From Aptenodytes patagonicus (lineage: Eukaryota; Chordata; Aves; Sphenisciformes; Spheniscidae), in contig NC_134982.1 of the NCBI RefSeq assembly GCF_965638725.1, positions 59,147,816 to 59,211,815 on the forward strand: DNA of 64,000 nt, in the 5' to 3' direction. Shown here piece by piece: positions 52,298-64,000 of this stretch. The notes beneath the pieces are model-generated. The model was given only the letters and a program-made list of their open reading frames with translations, made no database searches and was not told where the DNA came from. The translations under genes were made by a program, and so were the position numbers. Positions within the stretch are counted from its first letter, which is position 1. The number at the start of each line of letters is the position of its first letter.

Positions 52298-53397
52298 TTT
52301 GGCTTATAAAACAAGCTGTTGTTTTTGCGTTTCAGCCTATGGTCAGACCTTGTCTTTGCCAGCACCGGTGATGATTCCAGGGCCTTTAGTATCTGAACCC
52401 TGTAAGATTACCTGACCTGCTTCAAGTAGCAGTGGCTCTTCGCTGCAGCAGGGCTGGTCCTAGGTGCTGCTGTAAACATAGGCTCCAAAAATTTCCAGGA
52501 CTTTAATTAATGTATTGGGGGAAAAAAAAAATTATCCCTATACAGAAACTTGCAAGCTGTCTCTCCTAGTTTTATGTGAGCATACCTTTATCCAGCAGCA
52601 GTTAAAAGAGCCTTTGCAAATAGGACACAAAAATAAATTAAGCACAAGTGCCCCACTGATGTAGTGTTTTTATTGCACCTGTGGGTCCTCCATGCATTTC
52701 ATCTATTGGGGGTGGTACACAAATGTTTCTTGTGCTTCCACTCTTGTGTGGGAATACAGCCACCCAGAAGCTGAGTTTGGAGTCTCTGTCGCAAGTAAAA
52801 CCAGCTAATGGCTATCAAGTGTGGCTACAGAAGCTCCTACTTCAGCTTTACTTGAAGAGACCTTTCCAACAGTTGGTGCCAGTCTTCGATTTTTCTGAGA
52901 TGACACTTAAGTATGAACTAAGTCACTTAGTGTATTTATTATATCCAAATCTGACCTTGTCAACTATAACCCTATGCAATATAAGAACTTGAAGCTTGAA
53001 CCAAACTAAACCTATCACCATGCACAACTGCAGCCTCTCCAGGCAGATGAGGGGAGGGAGTTAATAAAAAAAGATGGCAATATCCAGGTTCAAATCTGAG
53101 TTGTAATAGGCTTCTTTCAACCAGACTTTTTTCATTTTGCAAGTTGAAAAAAAGTACAAAAAATACTACATATGGCACTTTAGGTGGTACATCAACATAA
53201 TTTATAAAAGCCGGATAACCTTCCCCCATTGAAAAATACATATACATGTATAGTTGATTTTCTTGAACTTAACTGTTACCTTCTCAAAGCATCACAGTTA
53301 CAACTTTCATATGACAGAGATTAATTCACGTAGATCACTGCTAAAGTGGCTTTCATAGTAAAAGCATGAAATAGTAGGCTTTATTTTGCTTTGTTCC
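52298..53397. other. NANS-TRIM14 convergent gap with TRIM14 3' UTR
   Basis: About 1.1 kb. On the TRIM14 strand AATAAA occurs at 53385-53380 (only 13 bp after the stop, unlikely to be used), 52940-52935 and 52674-52669. The last two would give 3' UTRs of about 0.46 and 0.73 kb. The 103-codon + strand ORF at 52681-52992 has no recognised domain. Confidence 0.5.
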
Positions 53398-53933
53398 TTA
53401 TGTTAGTTTGCATATTCCAATGGACCCTTCCCAGAGCCTCAAGGCTGGGTAAACTGGTTCTGTGAACTTGCAGCAGAAGGTGTGCAAATGAGCCATGCCA
53501 TCAGTAACACTATAGAATGAAAGGATTCCTGCTTCATAATCCAGAAAAATGCCAATGCGATCAGGATCATCTTCTATCAGGATGGGGATTCTCTCGCCCT
53601 TGTGAAATGCCCAGTATTCAAAATCAAACTTCTTAAGGCACCAAGATGCTCTATTCCAGCCCAGTCGACAGGTTTCAGAGTCTCCTTTCCTGCCAATGGA
53701 AGGGTAGGCTGCGCCAATCCACCATCCTGCTCCGGCATGAAGCAGGTCAACTTCCCAGTAATGGCTCCCAGAGAAGAATGCATCTCTGCTTAGCACTTGC
53801 CATAATTTATTGAATCTCTGGGGACCACAAGGGTAAAATATTCTTCTCCAATTACAGCTGACTACAAGACGGTCATCAGACAATTTCAGCCTTGGGTGAA
53901 GGCTGTCATAGTCCCAGGTTGGCGATCTTGCAT
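53398..53933 (-). CDS. TRIM14: TRIM14 last exon (PRY-SPRY domain)
   Basis: The 536-bp exon follows gactgcag and ends in TAA. It starts two bases into a histidine codon completed by the C left from the previous exon. It contains the complete PRY-SPRY fold with WEVD, LDYEAG and the terminal [12 protein letters not shown]. Confidence 0.96.
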
Positions 53934-56900
53934 CTGCAGTCAAAACCATAAACATACTTACTACACTTAGCGTGACTCTTGAAAAAAGTCCAAGTTATAA
54001 AAAAACCTGCAAAGGAGCCTGCAGCTGGCAGTGTCTCGTAACCTGCCGTTTTGCAAGGAAAAAACCTGACATTTTTTAATAGAAAGCAGTGCACTATTTA
54101 TATGCACTGATGCTTTAAAGTTCCATAGGCTTTAAAGCAGGTCAGTATGTAAGTCAGTATATGCATAGTTCACAAATGAGAAGATTAATACAGCTACACT
54201 GAGAGTTTCTGCTTTATGCAGAATAGCTGGAGACTTCTCGTGGGATTACAGCCTAAGGGTTTTAGAGAGCACTGGAGCGGACTCTTGGGTTGTGAGATCC
54301 CATTCCACTGAAATACCATTTGAAGGTGCACTAGGAGTCTGTTTCTCATAGAGGCACCACAGCTCTGAGCAGCAGCATTGCGTACATTGCAAAGGAACAA
54401 CTTGTCAGCTCCCAGAGGATTTACAGCAGTTCACCTAACCTGACATTTAAAAAAGAAAAATCACAGTCTGAAACTACACCCTAGAAATCACTGTCTTATT
54501 CAGCAGCAGCTTAGAATATTTTAACCATGAAGCAGCTGTTGCAGGACTGGAAATCACAAAGCCAGGAAAAAAAAAATCTATAATCAAATTAAACACGTTT
54601 GAAATGACACAGTCACACAGGACAGGTCAAAAAGCTACAGGATTTTTAAGATGAGATTTTTCTCTGAAGATACTGTCCTACAACTTTAATACTGAATTGC
54701 TGCATGTCACACAGAAGTTTTCATAATATACTCTCCGTAATTTACTGTGTTAGCATGTGTTTTCTGATTTCATGTTCTAGAAATAACCAAGATACTCCCT
54801 TTGAAAACAGGATCTGGCATCCTTAAACAATTTCCTTCACTCTTTCTGTCAAGCCTGATAAAACCAGTGTCAGAGTTGGGTATCTAAAAGAACATACATT
54901 GTCATGAATTACAGTACTGCCTACAGTACTGGCGATAAGGTGTAAACTTAACTTGTCTCTTAAAACTATTCCAAACAGTGAGGACATCTATTTTTTCTTG
55001 TAAGTGAAGAAAACAAAGTATAACAATACATACAGATGAGAACTGAACAGCAGTATACTTCCAATGAAAACCAGCTGCGTCATATTTCACTCAGTTCATA
55101 GCTGTTTTTTCTGACTGAATATGATTTTAATCTTAGTCTAGATAAATTTTGCAGCTTAGATGTTTTAAATGCCAGATGACAAATACATTTAATATCCTGA
55201 AGCTGCTTTTCAGAGTGAGTAAATTCCTTTTTAAATGAAAGTTAGGGAAACAAGTGTTTGTAATATTTTAAAATCCAGACTGCTTTGATTTCTCTGCAGT
55301 GTTGCATATCATAACTACATGTTTGGACCTGTGATCTCATAGAGTACAGTCTTTCACTGTGCTTTACAGGCAGCATAGTACTAAATGGACACGAAACGGG
55401 GCAACAGACCCATTCAAACAAGAACTTCAGTATTTTCCTTGCTCTTCAGTGTTGAGCTTAGAAATGAAAGGTAATTATAGAACAGGTACTGTATGAGACA
55501 AATCTGTCTTTGCAACTGAATTAAATTTGTTGCTCACTTGACTTTGTTGCTATCTCCTCTCCTATGATGTTCTCACATAGAACCCTCTCCCATAAATTAA
55601 GTATGTCTAGCCTGGGCTAGCTGGCATATTCCATAGTCTAAAGCCCAGAAGCTGTTTACATTCAGGAATCCTCCCCTCTGCCATCAGAGCAATGCATAAA
55701 CCACTCCACTCCATTCTCTATTGGTCCTCTGTTACTCTCCCACAATTTCCTGCCATGAGCAGGGAAGGCTAAGTAAGGTCTCCCACAATTCACTGTGAAA
55801 GAGCACAGACATCTTGCATTAAGTCAGGGTCCATTCACCACAAAGTTAATTGCAACAGACTTACCCTCTATACTTGTCTGTAATGTTTCAGAAAAGAAAG
55901 TAGTAACACCTGCGTTATGACTATAAGATACAGCTGGACCCCACATCTCCTCCTTGCCTTGCTGTGGCCCCTAACATCAGCTGTGTTTAAAATGCACCAT
56001 TATTGTTTGTTTTATACACAGAGCCTTACTAACAGATCATCTTCATCTGGGTAGGATCACTGCACACACCTGGGTACCAGAAATGAAGCAGTTCATTTGA
56101 GGCAAAGACATGTGGAAAGAGTTGCTGATGTGTGAAATGCATGTCATGGTGCTAGAGAGCCCACTGCTGATATTCTGTCCCCTACAATCTGCACCTGTAT
56201 ACTGCAAAAAAATGGAGAAGCAAATAGCACTGTACATGCAGTTAGTGTTAACTGAAGCATCTCCATTTTCTAAACAAAAAGAAAGCCTTTATGATTTTAA
56301 TTTTGGTATTATGTCTGTAAACAGTGTTAAAACTTCCAAAAGCATACCACTATAGGGGTACATCTCACACATGCAACATCTTATTGCTGTGATCTCCAAC
56401 TAGACTTTAGCCAGAAAACCTAGTATTGGCATTCATAGAATCACAGAATCATTAAGGTTGGAAGAGACCTCTAAGATCATCGAGTCCAACCGTCAACCCA
56501 ACACCACCATGCCCACTAAACCATGTCCCTAAGCACCTCATCTACGCATCTTTTAAATACTTCCAGGGATGGTGACTCAACCAATGTGGTGTAAGTCATA
56601 TCTGTGTGCATAGTCGGTGACAAAAGACAGGAAACAGGAATTATTCCTGTAGGCAAAACAGTGCTACAGGATTCTATCTTGTGAATGACTGACTGTTGTG
56701 AGTCTTTGTTCCAAGTCACTTCTAGCAGGTAAACAATGGGGATGCTAAGTTTGTACAGAAGACAGGTGGCATCGAGACCAAAAGACACTTGAAGTAGGGA
56801 AGGATTTCAAAGGCCTGGCTTCAGTGTCTGCTTTTTCCAGTAAGCACCTGAAAAGCTGTGCAAGTAAGTAGTTATGTCTGTCAGTCAAATTTAACTGAAA

Positions 56901-59900
56901 ATCTAGATTTTTCGTAAAATGCGTCACTACTAAATCTCAAGCAAATGGAAATACCTCCACTGCTTTAAGAAAAGGACAAAAACCCAAGGACCAAACTGCA
57001 TCCAGGCACTAATGTTTGGAAGCATAAATGTGAATTTGACTAGAAAAATAACGCAAAATAGCTAGAGTTGTTTGGATTATTGGAAGACTGCAGTTCTTCC
57101 ACTTTTCCTAAGTGATGAAAATCTTAAGTGACTTTAAGTCCAAGTATTTATGACCAAGGTTTGTCAATTTCACTGGCCTACGAGCAGCTACATGTCTTCC
57201 TTAATGAGGTGGTTTCTCATATTTAGCTTTAACAGAGTTGAGAAATTGTCTTTTCAGCCCTTAAAGTGACTGCTCACATGTGAAGCAAATACAGTGCTTT
57301 CTCCATGAATCCACCAAGAGGCAGCCTGAAGCAGATACAGATCAGCATTCCTGAAACAGAGCCTAGTTCACTGCCAGCCAAATGCCGCTGCAGTGCTTTC
57401 TTAGTAGCAAGTGCTCAGTGAGGTGGACTGGCAGTCCTAGCACCTTAACAGGTTCCGGTTACAAAGTGACTGACTCAATCTGGATCCTGCAGCACAGAAG
57501 TGACCCAAGTGGGAAAGACCCATGACATCACAGCCAAGAAGACAGACTTTGCTCATTGCATTCCTGATTCTTAACAGCTGCTGCATTTATAAGTGAAACA
57601 CCTGGTTGCTCATCTCCAGTTGAGATCATCTGTTTGGAATGAAAAAGTTGCAGTGTTTGGACTTAGAAGCTCTCTCAGGAGAGCACAGAAACAAGACAAG
57701 GTAACAACACTGAAAAATACCCCTCTCAGAACACACCAACCTATAGGTGCCGGGACCGCATGTAACCCACTCTACCAGCACAGTAGTGTCCCTTGCCCTC
57801 CCTACTGAATAACAGCCAGAAGTCAAGTGTCCACTTGGCCACAGTCATGGCCTCCACTGGGCTGGATCCAGGATGGAAAACAGACCTTCTCTTACAACAG
57901 GCCTTTGCCACCAGGTACCAGGGAATGTTACAGCTTTGAGATTAAAAACAGCTACAGCCCTAATCTGCTGCAGGCCACATGAAATGTACATGAGCTTCCC
58001 ATCAGAGAGATGAAACAATTCACTGTACATCTTTCCTACCAACACAAGAGGAAAGGATCACCTGTAGATTGACCCTTAACACATTACATGATGGACATAA
58101 AATTAAAGACAGACCACAATGATCTGGAGATTAGAAAAGTCTTCAAAAACTAAATTAGCCACTAGCTGATTCTCACACTGGCAGTTCTGAATAAAAACAA
58201 AGGATCAAGATTTCACAGACAGAAAGTAAAATTTCTTTCCCAACCTGAGGTACAGAAAAGGGTAGTTACTTTCAGGCAGCACTGAGCACTTGTTCCTCGC
58301 AAACACTGTAAACATCAGAACCCTTTTAAGATACCTTTTTAAGATAGTGGCAGCACACATTCATTGCCACTTTCTGTGATTGAGCTGTAAGCGTTCGGAG
58401 TGCTGCTAACTTTTGTTCAACCATACTTACGTTTTAAGAAAAGCAACCGATCAACAGGAGACATGGTTTTCAACACTGTTCCAGGCTCCTTCTTTGCAGT
58501 GGCATTAAGACTACTGAAAACATCTGGGCAGAGATGAAAAGGGACAGTTCAAGGAGTCTGCCAGTGGAAGAACATGGTTGTATTGTCAAGAAGATTTTAA
58601 AAACAAAACACCATGAGCAATTTTGCTGGACAGGGTATTTGGGTTTTGCCTCTGGTGTGAATCCCACCCACCTCCTGGGGAAAGTCATACTGTCACACTC
58701 CATTTTCCAACTTCATGGGACAAACTGTGTTACTTTTGCTGGGGAAGGGCTACTCACTCCGTATGCTTTCGACTTTATGTTCTTTGTATAGCAGGGAGAT
58801 GCTGGATCCCAGTGTTGCCAAGGAACTATACAATCAAGCACAACACCAAGTAAGCACCTCCCATTCCTCAAAAAGCACCACTCTATCAGATGAGAACAGA
58901 GTCAGGCAGCTGAAGACAACTGCAGATGCTAGCTACAGAGCACCTGCACGGTACTGTCTAGCAATTCTCCACACACCCTGCAGTGCCCTTTCAGATCTGG
59001 TCTGACAATTTTCCCCAGCACCCTGCTACACTGTTCTTGGCGGCAACTCTCAGTGAAGGGATTATTAAAATGTAGCTGGGTGAAATGTAATGGCCAGTGT
59101 TGCCCTGCTCACCTGTAACTCAACAAGTGGCAGGGTTTCCCCATGGTTATTGTCAGAGAACAGAACCCATGCCTGAAAAGCTGCTGTTTTCTCCAGCTGA
59201 TTTGGTAAAAAGTCCTGCTCTTACTTACAGACCACACTTCACTTAAAAGGAGAGCAAGAGAAAGCAAAATTCACAGTGCTCTCCCAGGTACCTTCTTTAA
59301 GCCGGGCTTCTAATGGTTTCTGTAGAATGGACTGAAGAACTGTCACGAAGTGCTTATAATGGTTAAGTATGTGCTCAAACGAGAGAGGTATCGGATGCCA
59401 CTGTTCTAACAGGCGCCTGGGCTCCTGCATTTCCTTCTCGATTTCTGTGTACTTCTGAGGGCAGAAAGCCGAATTCTCCAATTAGTAGAGACAGTGACAT
59501 GAATGGACTCTTCCCTCCCACACACCAGAGAGCAAGGACAGCTCCATCACCAGGTGAACATATGGGCCATAACAGGCAAGCCTTGCTGTGTTCAGCCTGC
59601 CTATTAGCTCATTAGCCTGCCCATTAGCTGCTCCTGCCAGTGGAGCCAGGGGCTACCCCAGAGACGGAGAACCCAGCAGTCCTGGTTAAAACAGGGCCCT
59701 CCAGGACACTCCAAGATGGGAATGAGTTTAACCTGGCTACGACCCTTTGCGGGAAATCCCAACAATGGGAAAATTAAACCACTAAGTTTTAAAAGCAATC
59801 TAAAGAATAAAATCCAACCTCCCCCACAAAAAAAAATCTCTCCAAAACCATGAAGAGCAGCTTCCCTTGTATGTTGCTAGCACACACAGCAGAATGCCAG

Positions 59901-61776
59901 GGCCATATCACTCACAACAATGCAAACTCTGAAGTCTGCTAAGTTGCAAGGATGTAAAAATGCACCACAGGCCTTCCCATGAAGAATAGCATCCTTTGGC
60001 TTGTGTCAGGGCATAGACACATGGCAACACACCCTTCCCAAGGAAGGTGAAGAAGGTCATTAGGAAAGAGAGGCTGACATTTATCTGTAGGCAAAGAGAA
60101 AAACACCTCTCCCTCCAGTAAAATGATGGCTATTGCTCAGGGTGATTAGGATCTCTTGTGATTAAAGAAATGAGACAATTTAGCCTTCCTCCTAAGGTTC
60201 CCAAGAGGGCTGCCTTTCCTCAGACCTTCATATTACACTGCACAAGGAAAGACCTGATACAGCAGTTTGTCTTCAAGATGAAGAGACACGTGTAACTCTG
60301 TTCCATGTATGCTTAAAGTTAACATGAATTTCATACAGACCTGAAATCAATGCCATCGCAGGAACACCTAACAGCTCAAAAATCAGGAACAAAACTGGTT
60401 CACCAAAATACCAACAAAAAGAAGATTAAAAAGCAGTGAGAAAGATGCTGCTTACATACAGAAGGATCTACAGAGGAGATCACTAGAGCAGTTTACCAGG
60501 GACTATGAGCGTAAGAGGTAGAAAGAGACCATACAATACTACCTCCAGCAACTGAACAGGATCACTTTGCTGTTGTATTTGTCTGATTCGATGTGAGAAG
60601 GTCTCCAGGGCTGCAACCTTTTCTCGACAGGACTCCAACTGCTGATCATGTGCTTCCAGGGCTTGCCGAGTCTTTTCATCAATGAAGTTTTTTGCCAGAC
60701 TCTCCTCTTCCCGAAGTAATAACTGGAGCTCTGTCACTTTGTCTGACAGCTGCCTTTTGCTCATAATGGCATGTGCCTATAGATTAAGCAGAAGAGTGTG
60801 TCCCCCATACTCAACAGACCATAATAATTTCAGGCTTTTCTCTCCCAGGCTTTCAATGTTACATTTCGGTTGAATTTTACTGATTTGCTGCATCTCTTGA
60901 GAAATGGGTGTTTACCCCTTAAGGGAGTGCAGCCAGGATTTACCTGCTGATGTACTGGATAGAAAAGCTTGAGGGCAGATTCCAAGACACTTATTTATGC
61001 AGAAAACGCTGTTTTCAGCTGGAATGTAACAGGGCTACGTACTAACTGCTACAAGCAGTAGACCTGGTCCTTCGGTAGCAGGACTTTGCCCCCTTTTAAA
61101 GCAAGGTAGGGACAGGGAGCTGCTAGGAAAAGAGAGCCTCCAAAAGGATGTGACATCAAACCGCAATGTCCCAAACCTCTACAGAGCTCCCTCCAGCTCT
61201 TGCTGACATTTGTGTAACAGAGTTGCTTAGAGATGCTCCTTAGAGCAAAAACCATTTCATGCTCTATAAATAAGGTGGGGCTTAGCATACATTCCCATTC
61301 TTAAGACAGAATCAACAGAGCTGTTTTTGTGTTTACTTAACTCTGAAGTCAGACTATTCAATAATGCAGTTCAGTGCAATGCAACATACATCAGTGAAGC
61401 CAGAATAACATATACTGCTGGGGCTATTTACTATTCCTCTGCACAAAAATTTCAACATTATTCTTCCAGAGATGTTTGGCTGATCAGGCAGTGAGGGCCA
61501 GGCCTTTGGAGACTCTTTCCCTTTTCTCTCCCTTTGATAGTAGTATGTTGTGATGGATACAGGGCATACACTGTTTTCCTGAGAAGCAGTAGCTGTCTGG
61601 GTCTTTGAATAGCTACAGTGAAAGCAAAATGTCTCTCCTTGGAAAATGACCATCCAGTGGAGAAGCAAACCACACTTTACCTTCAGATCATTAGCAGCCT
61701 GCTCTACGCTCCTTGTGTTACTGGCTTCTTGCTCTTTTCTCTCTTCTAGATCCTTCAAACACAATGCCATGAGTTC
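53398..61776 (-). CDS. TRIM14: TRIM14, coiled coil and PRY-SPRY (partial gene, last five exons)
   Basis: RING-less tripartite-motif protein; in mammals an adaptor in antiviral innate signalling at mitochondria. Five exons (61776-61681, 60776-60543, 59454-59292, 58523-58431, 53933-53398) join in frame to 373 codons plus stop, corresponding to human residues about 75-442. The 96-bp and 234-bp exons encode the coiled coil ([36 protein letters not shown]). The middle exons carry HPIPLSFE and [12 protein letters not shown]. The last encodes [76 protein letters not shown] and [11 protein letters not shown]. The B-box exon is absent from the window and should lie to the right. The frame is intact. 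Confidence 0.96.
53934..58430 (-). other. TRIM14: TRIM14 intron before the SPRY exon
   Basis: Intron of 4.5 kb. A short CR1 fragment lies at 56433-56584. No other repeat or coding sequence was recognised. Confidence 0.85.
56433..56584 (-). mobile_element. Short CR1 LINE 3' end
   Basis: About 150 bp of CR1 3' end in reverse orientation. It starts with the octamer tail (tcatagaatcacagaatcat) and runs through the TTGGAAGAGACCTCTAAGAT block to the conserved segment ending GGGATGGTGACTCAACCA, where homology stops. Confidence 0.93.
58431..58523 (-). CDS. TRIM14: TRIM14 exon, second from last
   Basis: The 93-bp exon between tgcccag and gtaagt encodes (D)[18 protein letters not shown], then [12 protein letters not shown]. 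This aligns with the PGTLLK linker of the human protein. Both junction phases fit. Confidence 0.93.
58524..59291 (-). other. TRIM14: TRIM14 intron
   Basis: Intron of 768 bp. Nothing recognisable in it. Confidence 0.85.
59292..59454 (-). CDS. TRIM14: TRIM14 exon, third from last
   Basis: The 163-bp exon between ccctcag and gtacct reads [26 protein letters not shown] and [11 protein letters not shown], matching the human order around CHPVPLSFE and the RLKE end. Confidence 0.94.
59455..60542 (-). other. TRIM14: TRIM14 intron
   Basis: Intron of 1.1 kb. Nothing recognisable in it. Confidence 0.85.
60543..60776 (-). CDS. TRIM14: TRIM14 coiled-coil exon (234 bp)
   Basis: 78 codons between ctatag and gtagta, the usual large coiled-coil exon of TRIM genes (231-234 bp). 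It contains [33 protein letters not shown] and SDPVQLLE. Confidence 0.95.
60777..61680 (-). other. TRIM14: TRIM14 intron
   Basis: Intron of 0.9 kb. Nothing recognisable in it. Confidence 0.85.
61681..61776 (-). CDS. TRIM14: TRIM14 96-bp coiled-coil exon
   Basis: Exactly 96 bp between tgtatag and gtaaag, the standard size of the first coiled-coil exon in TRIM genes. It reads [20 protein letters not shown], then EQAANDLK. It starts in phase 0, so the upstream B-box exon must end in phase 0. Confidence 0.93.
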
Positions 61777-64000
61777 CTATACAGCAACAAAACAAAATAA
61801 AACAGTTTCATAACAACATCTGTAAAAACTAGAAATCGATATGCAGCTTGCTTTCCATATAGGGGACTATGTTACTGAAACACTCAGTTTATGAGGCTTA
61901 TTAAGGCCAGTAGTGATGAAACACAAGGATTTCAACATTTCACCTGCTCCTGGTGGTTATACTGGTAAGATTCGGAGAGCTGTACAAATTAGTACCACCT
62001 TCATAAGAACACGGAAACATATGGTGAAAAAAATTTTTTGTCTTTAACTCTATGGTACTGTGCATTTCAAGACTACATGCTCATGCATTTAGAAGCTGAA
62101 GGGCAGCTAACCAAGTACTTTTATTCAGAGGATCAGTGAGAGTCAAAATCCAGTGAATGTTCAGGATGCTTCCCAGTGTACAGAAGAGCAATCAGAAATA
62201 CCCCACTATCACTACAGTGATGCTGTAGTCTGAATGCCTGCAACAACAAATATTATCAGCTTGGCTGATAATCACCATATCTGTGATACTTGTGGTGTGC
62301 CCTGAGATGCACTGAACAGCACAGCACAGTTAATGTTCTGCTGCGTCTAGCCCCACAGTTTCTCACCCACAGCCCTCTGAAATCCGGCTGTCCTCTGTCC
62401 AGCAGGTTGAACACTCTTGGTGCACTTGGTGATGCATTTTATCATTAGTACCATGAAAGATCCAGGCAATGCAGGCCCATGCTCTCAGTGCACTAGTGTT
62501 ATAACAGAGCCTCTCAGTAAATACCAGATAAGCTAGCTCCAGAGGTGTAGCTGTTATGAGTGTCCTGTTCTCCAGCTGGGACCCAGTCAAGAGCATCTGC
62601 ATGCACATGTACCAGCTCGCTACAACATCCTCAGGTCAGCATGGCATTTAAACTCTGCAGGGTTGACAAAGTGAGCATAAGCATTGCTTCATGGGCAACA
62701 GTTTGCATTTCTGACATGTGCCTCCTTTGAAGACACATGCAAATTTTCATTTGATTATGACAGAGTCAGAAGAAAATGGGCTCCCAGCAAAAGCCTATTT
62801 AGACTTCCCTTCCCTTCCAGACAGCCCATCTGGAAGTCCCTTGGCACAGGCATATCCATGGCAAGCAGATAAATGTTCTTGCATGGAGCAAGACACTCAT
62901 GTTATGCCATCCATTCCAGCCACAATTTTCCAGCCCTGTCCCTGAAGGTCCAGAAGGGTTCTGCCCCACTTCAAGATTCAGGAGTTCTACTAGGTATCAG
63001 CCTTCCTCAATTTATTCTGCAGCCTAGACCTCATTCCTTTCCTCAAAGACTGACAAAGACCACAGAGCAAAACCCAATCTTCCTTCTCTGCTAGTAAAAC
63101 ACATCACCACAGGCACTCACCCCCTCACAACAGTGATCATATGCAAATACTTATGCTAGCCCCAAGCCATTTCTGGTTAAGCATTACTTTCTTTACTGAG
63201 GTAAACAAAAGAGCTGCTTCCTAGCAGTGGAGACACTATGTCTGCAACACTGGCAGGCAACCCATGTCATTCACCCTGAGAAACCAACTCCAAAAACATT
63301 CCTTTAGGGATTGCCTGGATGCCCCAACTCATTCAAGTGAAAACACTGTAAAAGCAAGGATTTCTGAGAGGTGAGACTCCTAGCTCCAGTCAGGCTCACA
63401 GGACACGTATCAAGTGCAAAGCATGCTGATCCTATGTCCGATGTTCAGGAGCACAGGGAGTGTCCTTCCAGATGATTTTATACAACCTTAGATCCAGGGA
63501 TGAACCAGCTGATGGACCTCGCACAATGGTTCTCATCTCTTCTTAGCATCCACAGATAGGATTTGCTAAAAGCACTGAGGAAGCCTCTCATGTGCTGCCT
63601 GGTTGATGTCACATCACAAGGGCTGCACAGAACAACTGCTCCCAGCAAACAAAATCACTAGTCAAAATACCATCTCTTAGGCTACATCTAATTTTGATGT
63701 TTGTGCCTGAAATCTCTGCAGCCCTAAGCTAGTAGATGTCAGCAGAGACTTCCTACGGACAGAGTGTCACATGGGGACCAAAGTTTCTACCCTGCTCACT
63801 TCCTATTTTGGCACAGAGACAACTAACTAGTTATCAACAGCACCTGCTCCCCTGTGTCCAACAGACCCCCAGGGAACCAGCACAACTTGTCACTTTGTGC
63901 ACTTTACCTTGGCTCAAATCAGGTTGCCACAGTACAGTACCTGCATCCACACATTGTTCTGGTGTCATGAAGGGAATGCAAACACTGTAGTGAGTTCCTA
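61777..64000 (-). other. TRIM14: TRIM14 first intron (right edge of window)
   Basis: I searched both strands for the cysteine/histidine pattern of a B-box exon and for a CpG-rich promoter, and saw neither. The first exon is therefore probably beyond 64000. No repeat was recognised. Confidence 0.65.

Noticed and set aside
53380-53385. AATAAA on the TRIM14 strand just after the stop
   Set aside because: Only 13 bp beyond the stop codon. Better-placed signals exist at 52940-52935 and 52674-52669.
56516-56788. 90-codon - strand ORF
   Set aside because: Its C-terminal end is the CR1 tail-proximal ORF2 sequence and the rest is unrelated intron sequence.
62363-62608. 81-codon - strand ORF with several cysteines, considered as the TRIM14 B-box exon
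   Set aside because: Cysteine/histidine spacing does not fit a B-box, and no splice donor in phase 0 joins it to the 96-bp exon.

Overview
The window is vertebrate nuclear DNA, most likely from a bird. It holds GT-AG multi-exon genes with long introns, two GC-rich promoter islands and CR1 LINE elements with the ATTCTATG-type 3' octamer tail. No other large repeat class is visible. The gene neighbourhood joins pieces of human 9p13 (GNE, CLTA, CCIN) and 9q22 (NANS, TRIM14). In birds I would expect that on chromosome Z; this is inference. No rRNA, tRNA, CRISPR or prokaryote-like features were seen.

Layout, left to right. (1) 1-10149, + strand: the last four coding exons of GNE (C-terminal ManNAc-kinase half) and a long 3' UTR. 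(2) 14104-29109, - strand: complete CLTA (clathrin light chain A), including both neuron-type cassette exons of 54 and 36 bp. Intron 1 carries a young, 5'-truncated CR1 with an open 499-codon reverse-transcriptase fragment. (3) 29110-42598: CLTA-NANS intergenic region. It holds the CLTA CpG promoter, a 668-bp near-identical copy of the CLTA intron 1 CR1 target site without the CR1, old CR1 fragments, a decayed calicin (CCIN) pseudogene, an unidentified 116-codon ORF and a second long CR1. (4) 42599-50759, + strand: complete six-exon NANS (sialic acid synthase, 359 aa). (5) 53398-61776, - strand: the last five exons of TRIM14 (373 codons, coiled coil plus PRY-SPRY). Its B-box exon lies beyond the right edge.

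GNE makes ManNAc and ManNAc-6-phosphate, and NANS condenses ManNAc-6-phosphate with PEP to Neu5Ac-9-phosphate. Consecutive enzymes of sialic acid synthesis therefore sit about 37 kb apart on the same strand, around CLTA. CLTA and NANS diverge; GNE/CLTA and NANS/TRIM14 converge.

The most informative observations are the filled and empty CR1 site pair (22328-24600 versus 31846-32513), the calicin pseudogene (about 34330-35260) and the conserved CLTA cassette exons. I found no obviously new molecular system. Exon borders come from reading splice sites, frame and remembered family sequence, not from transcripts or alignment software.
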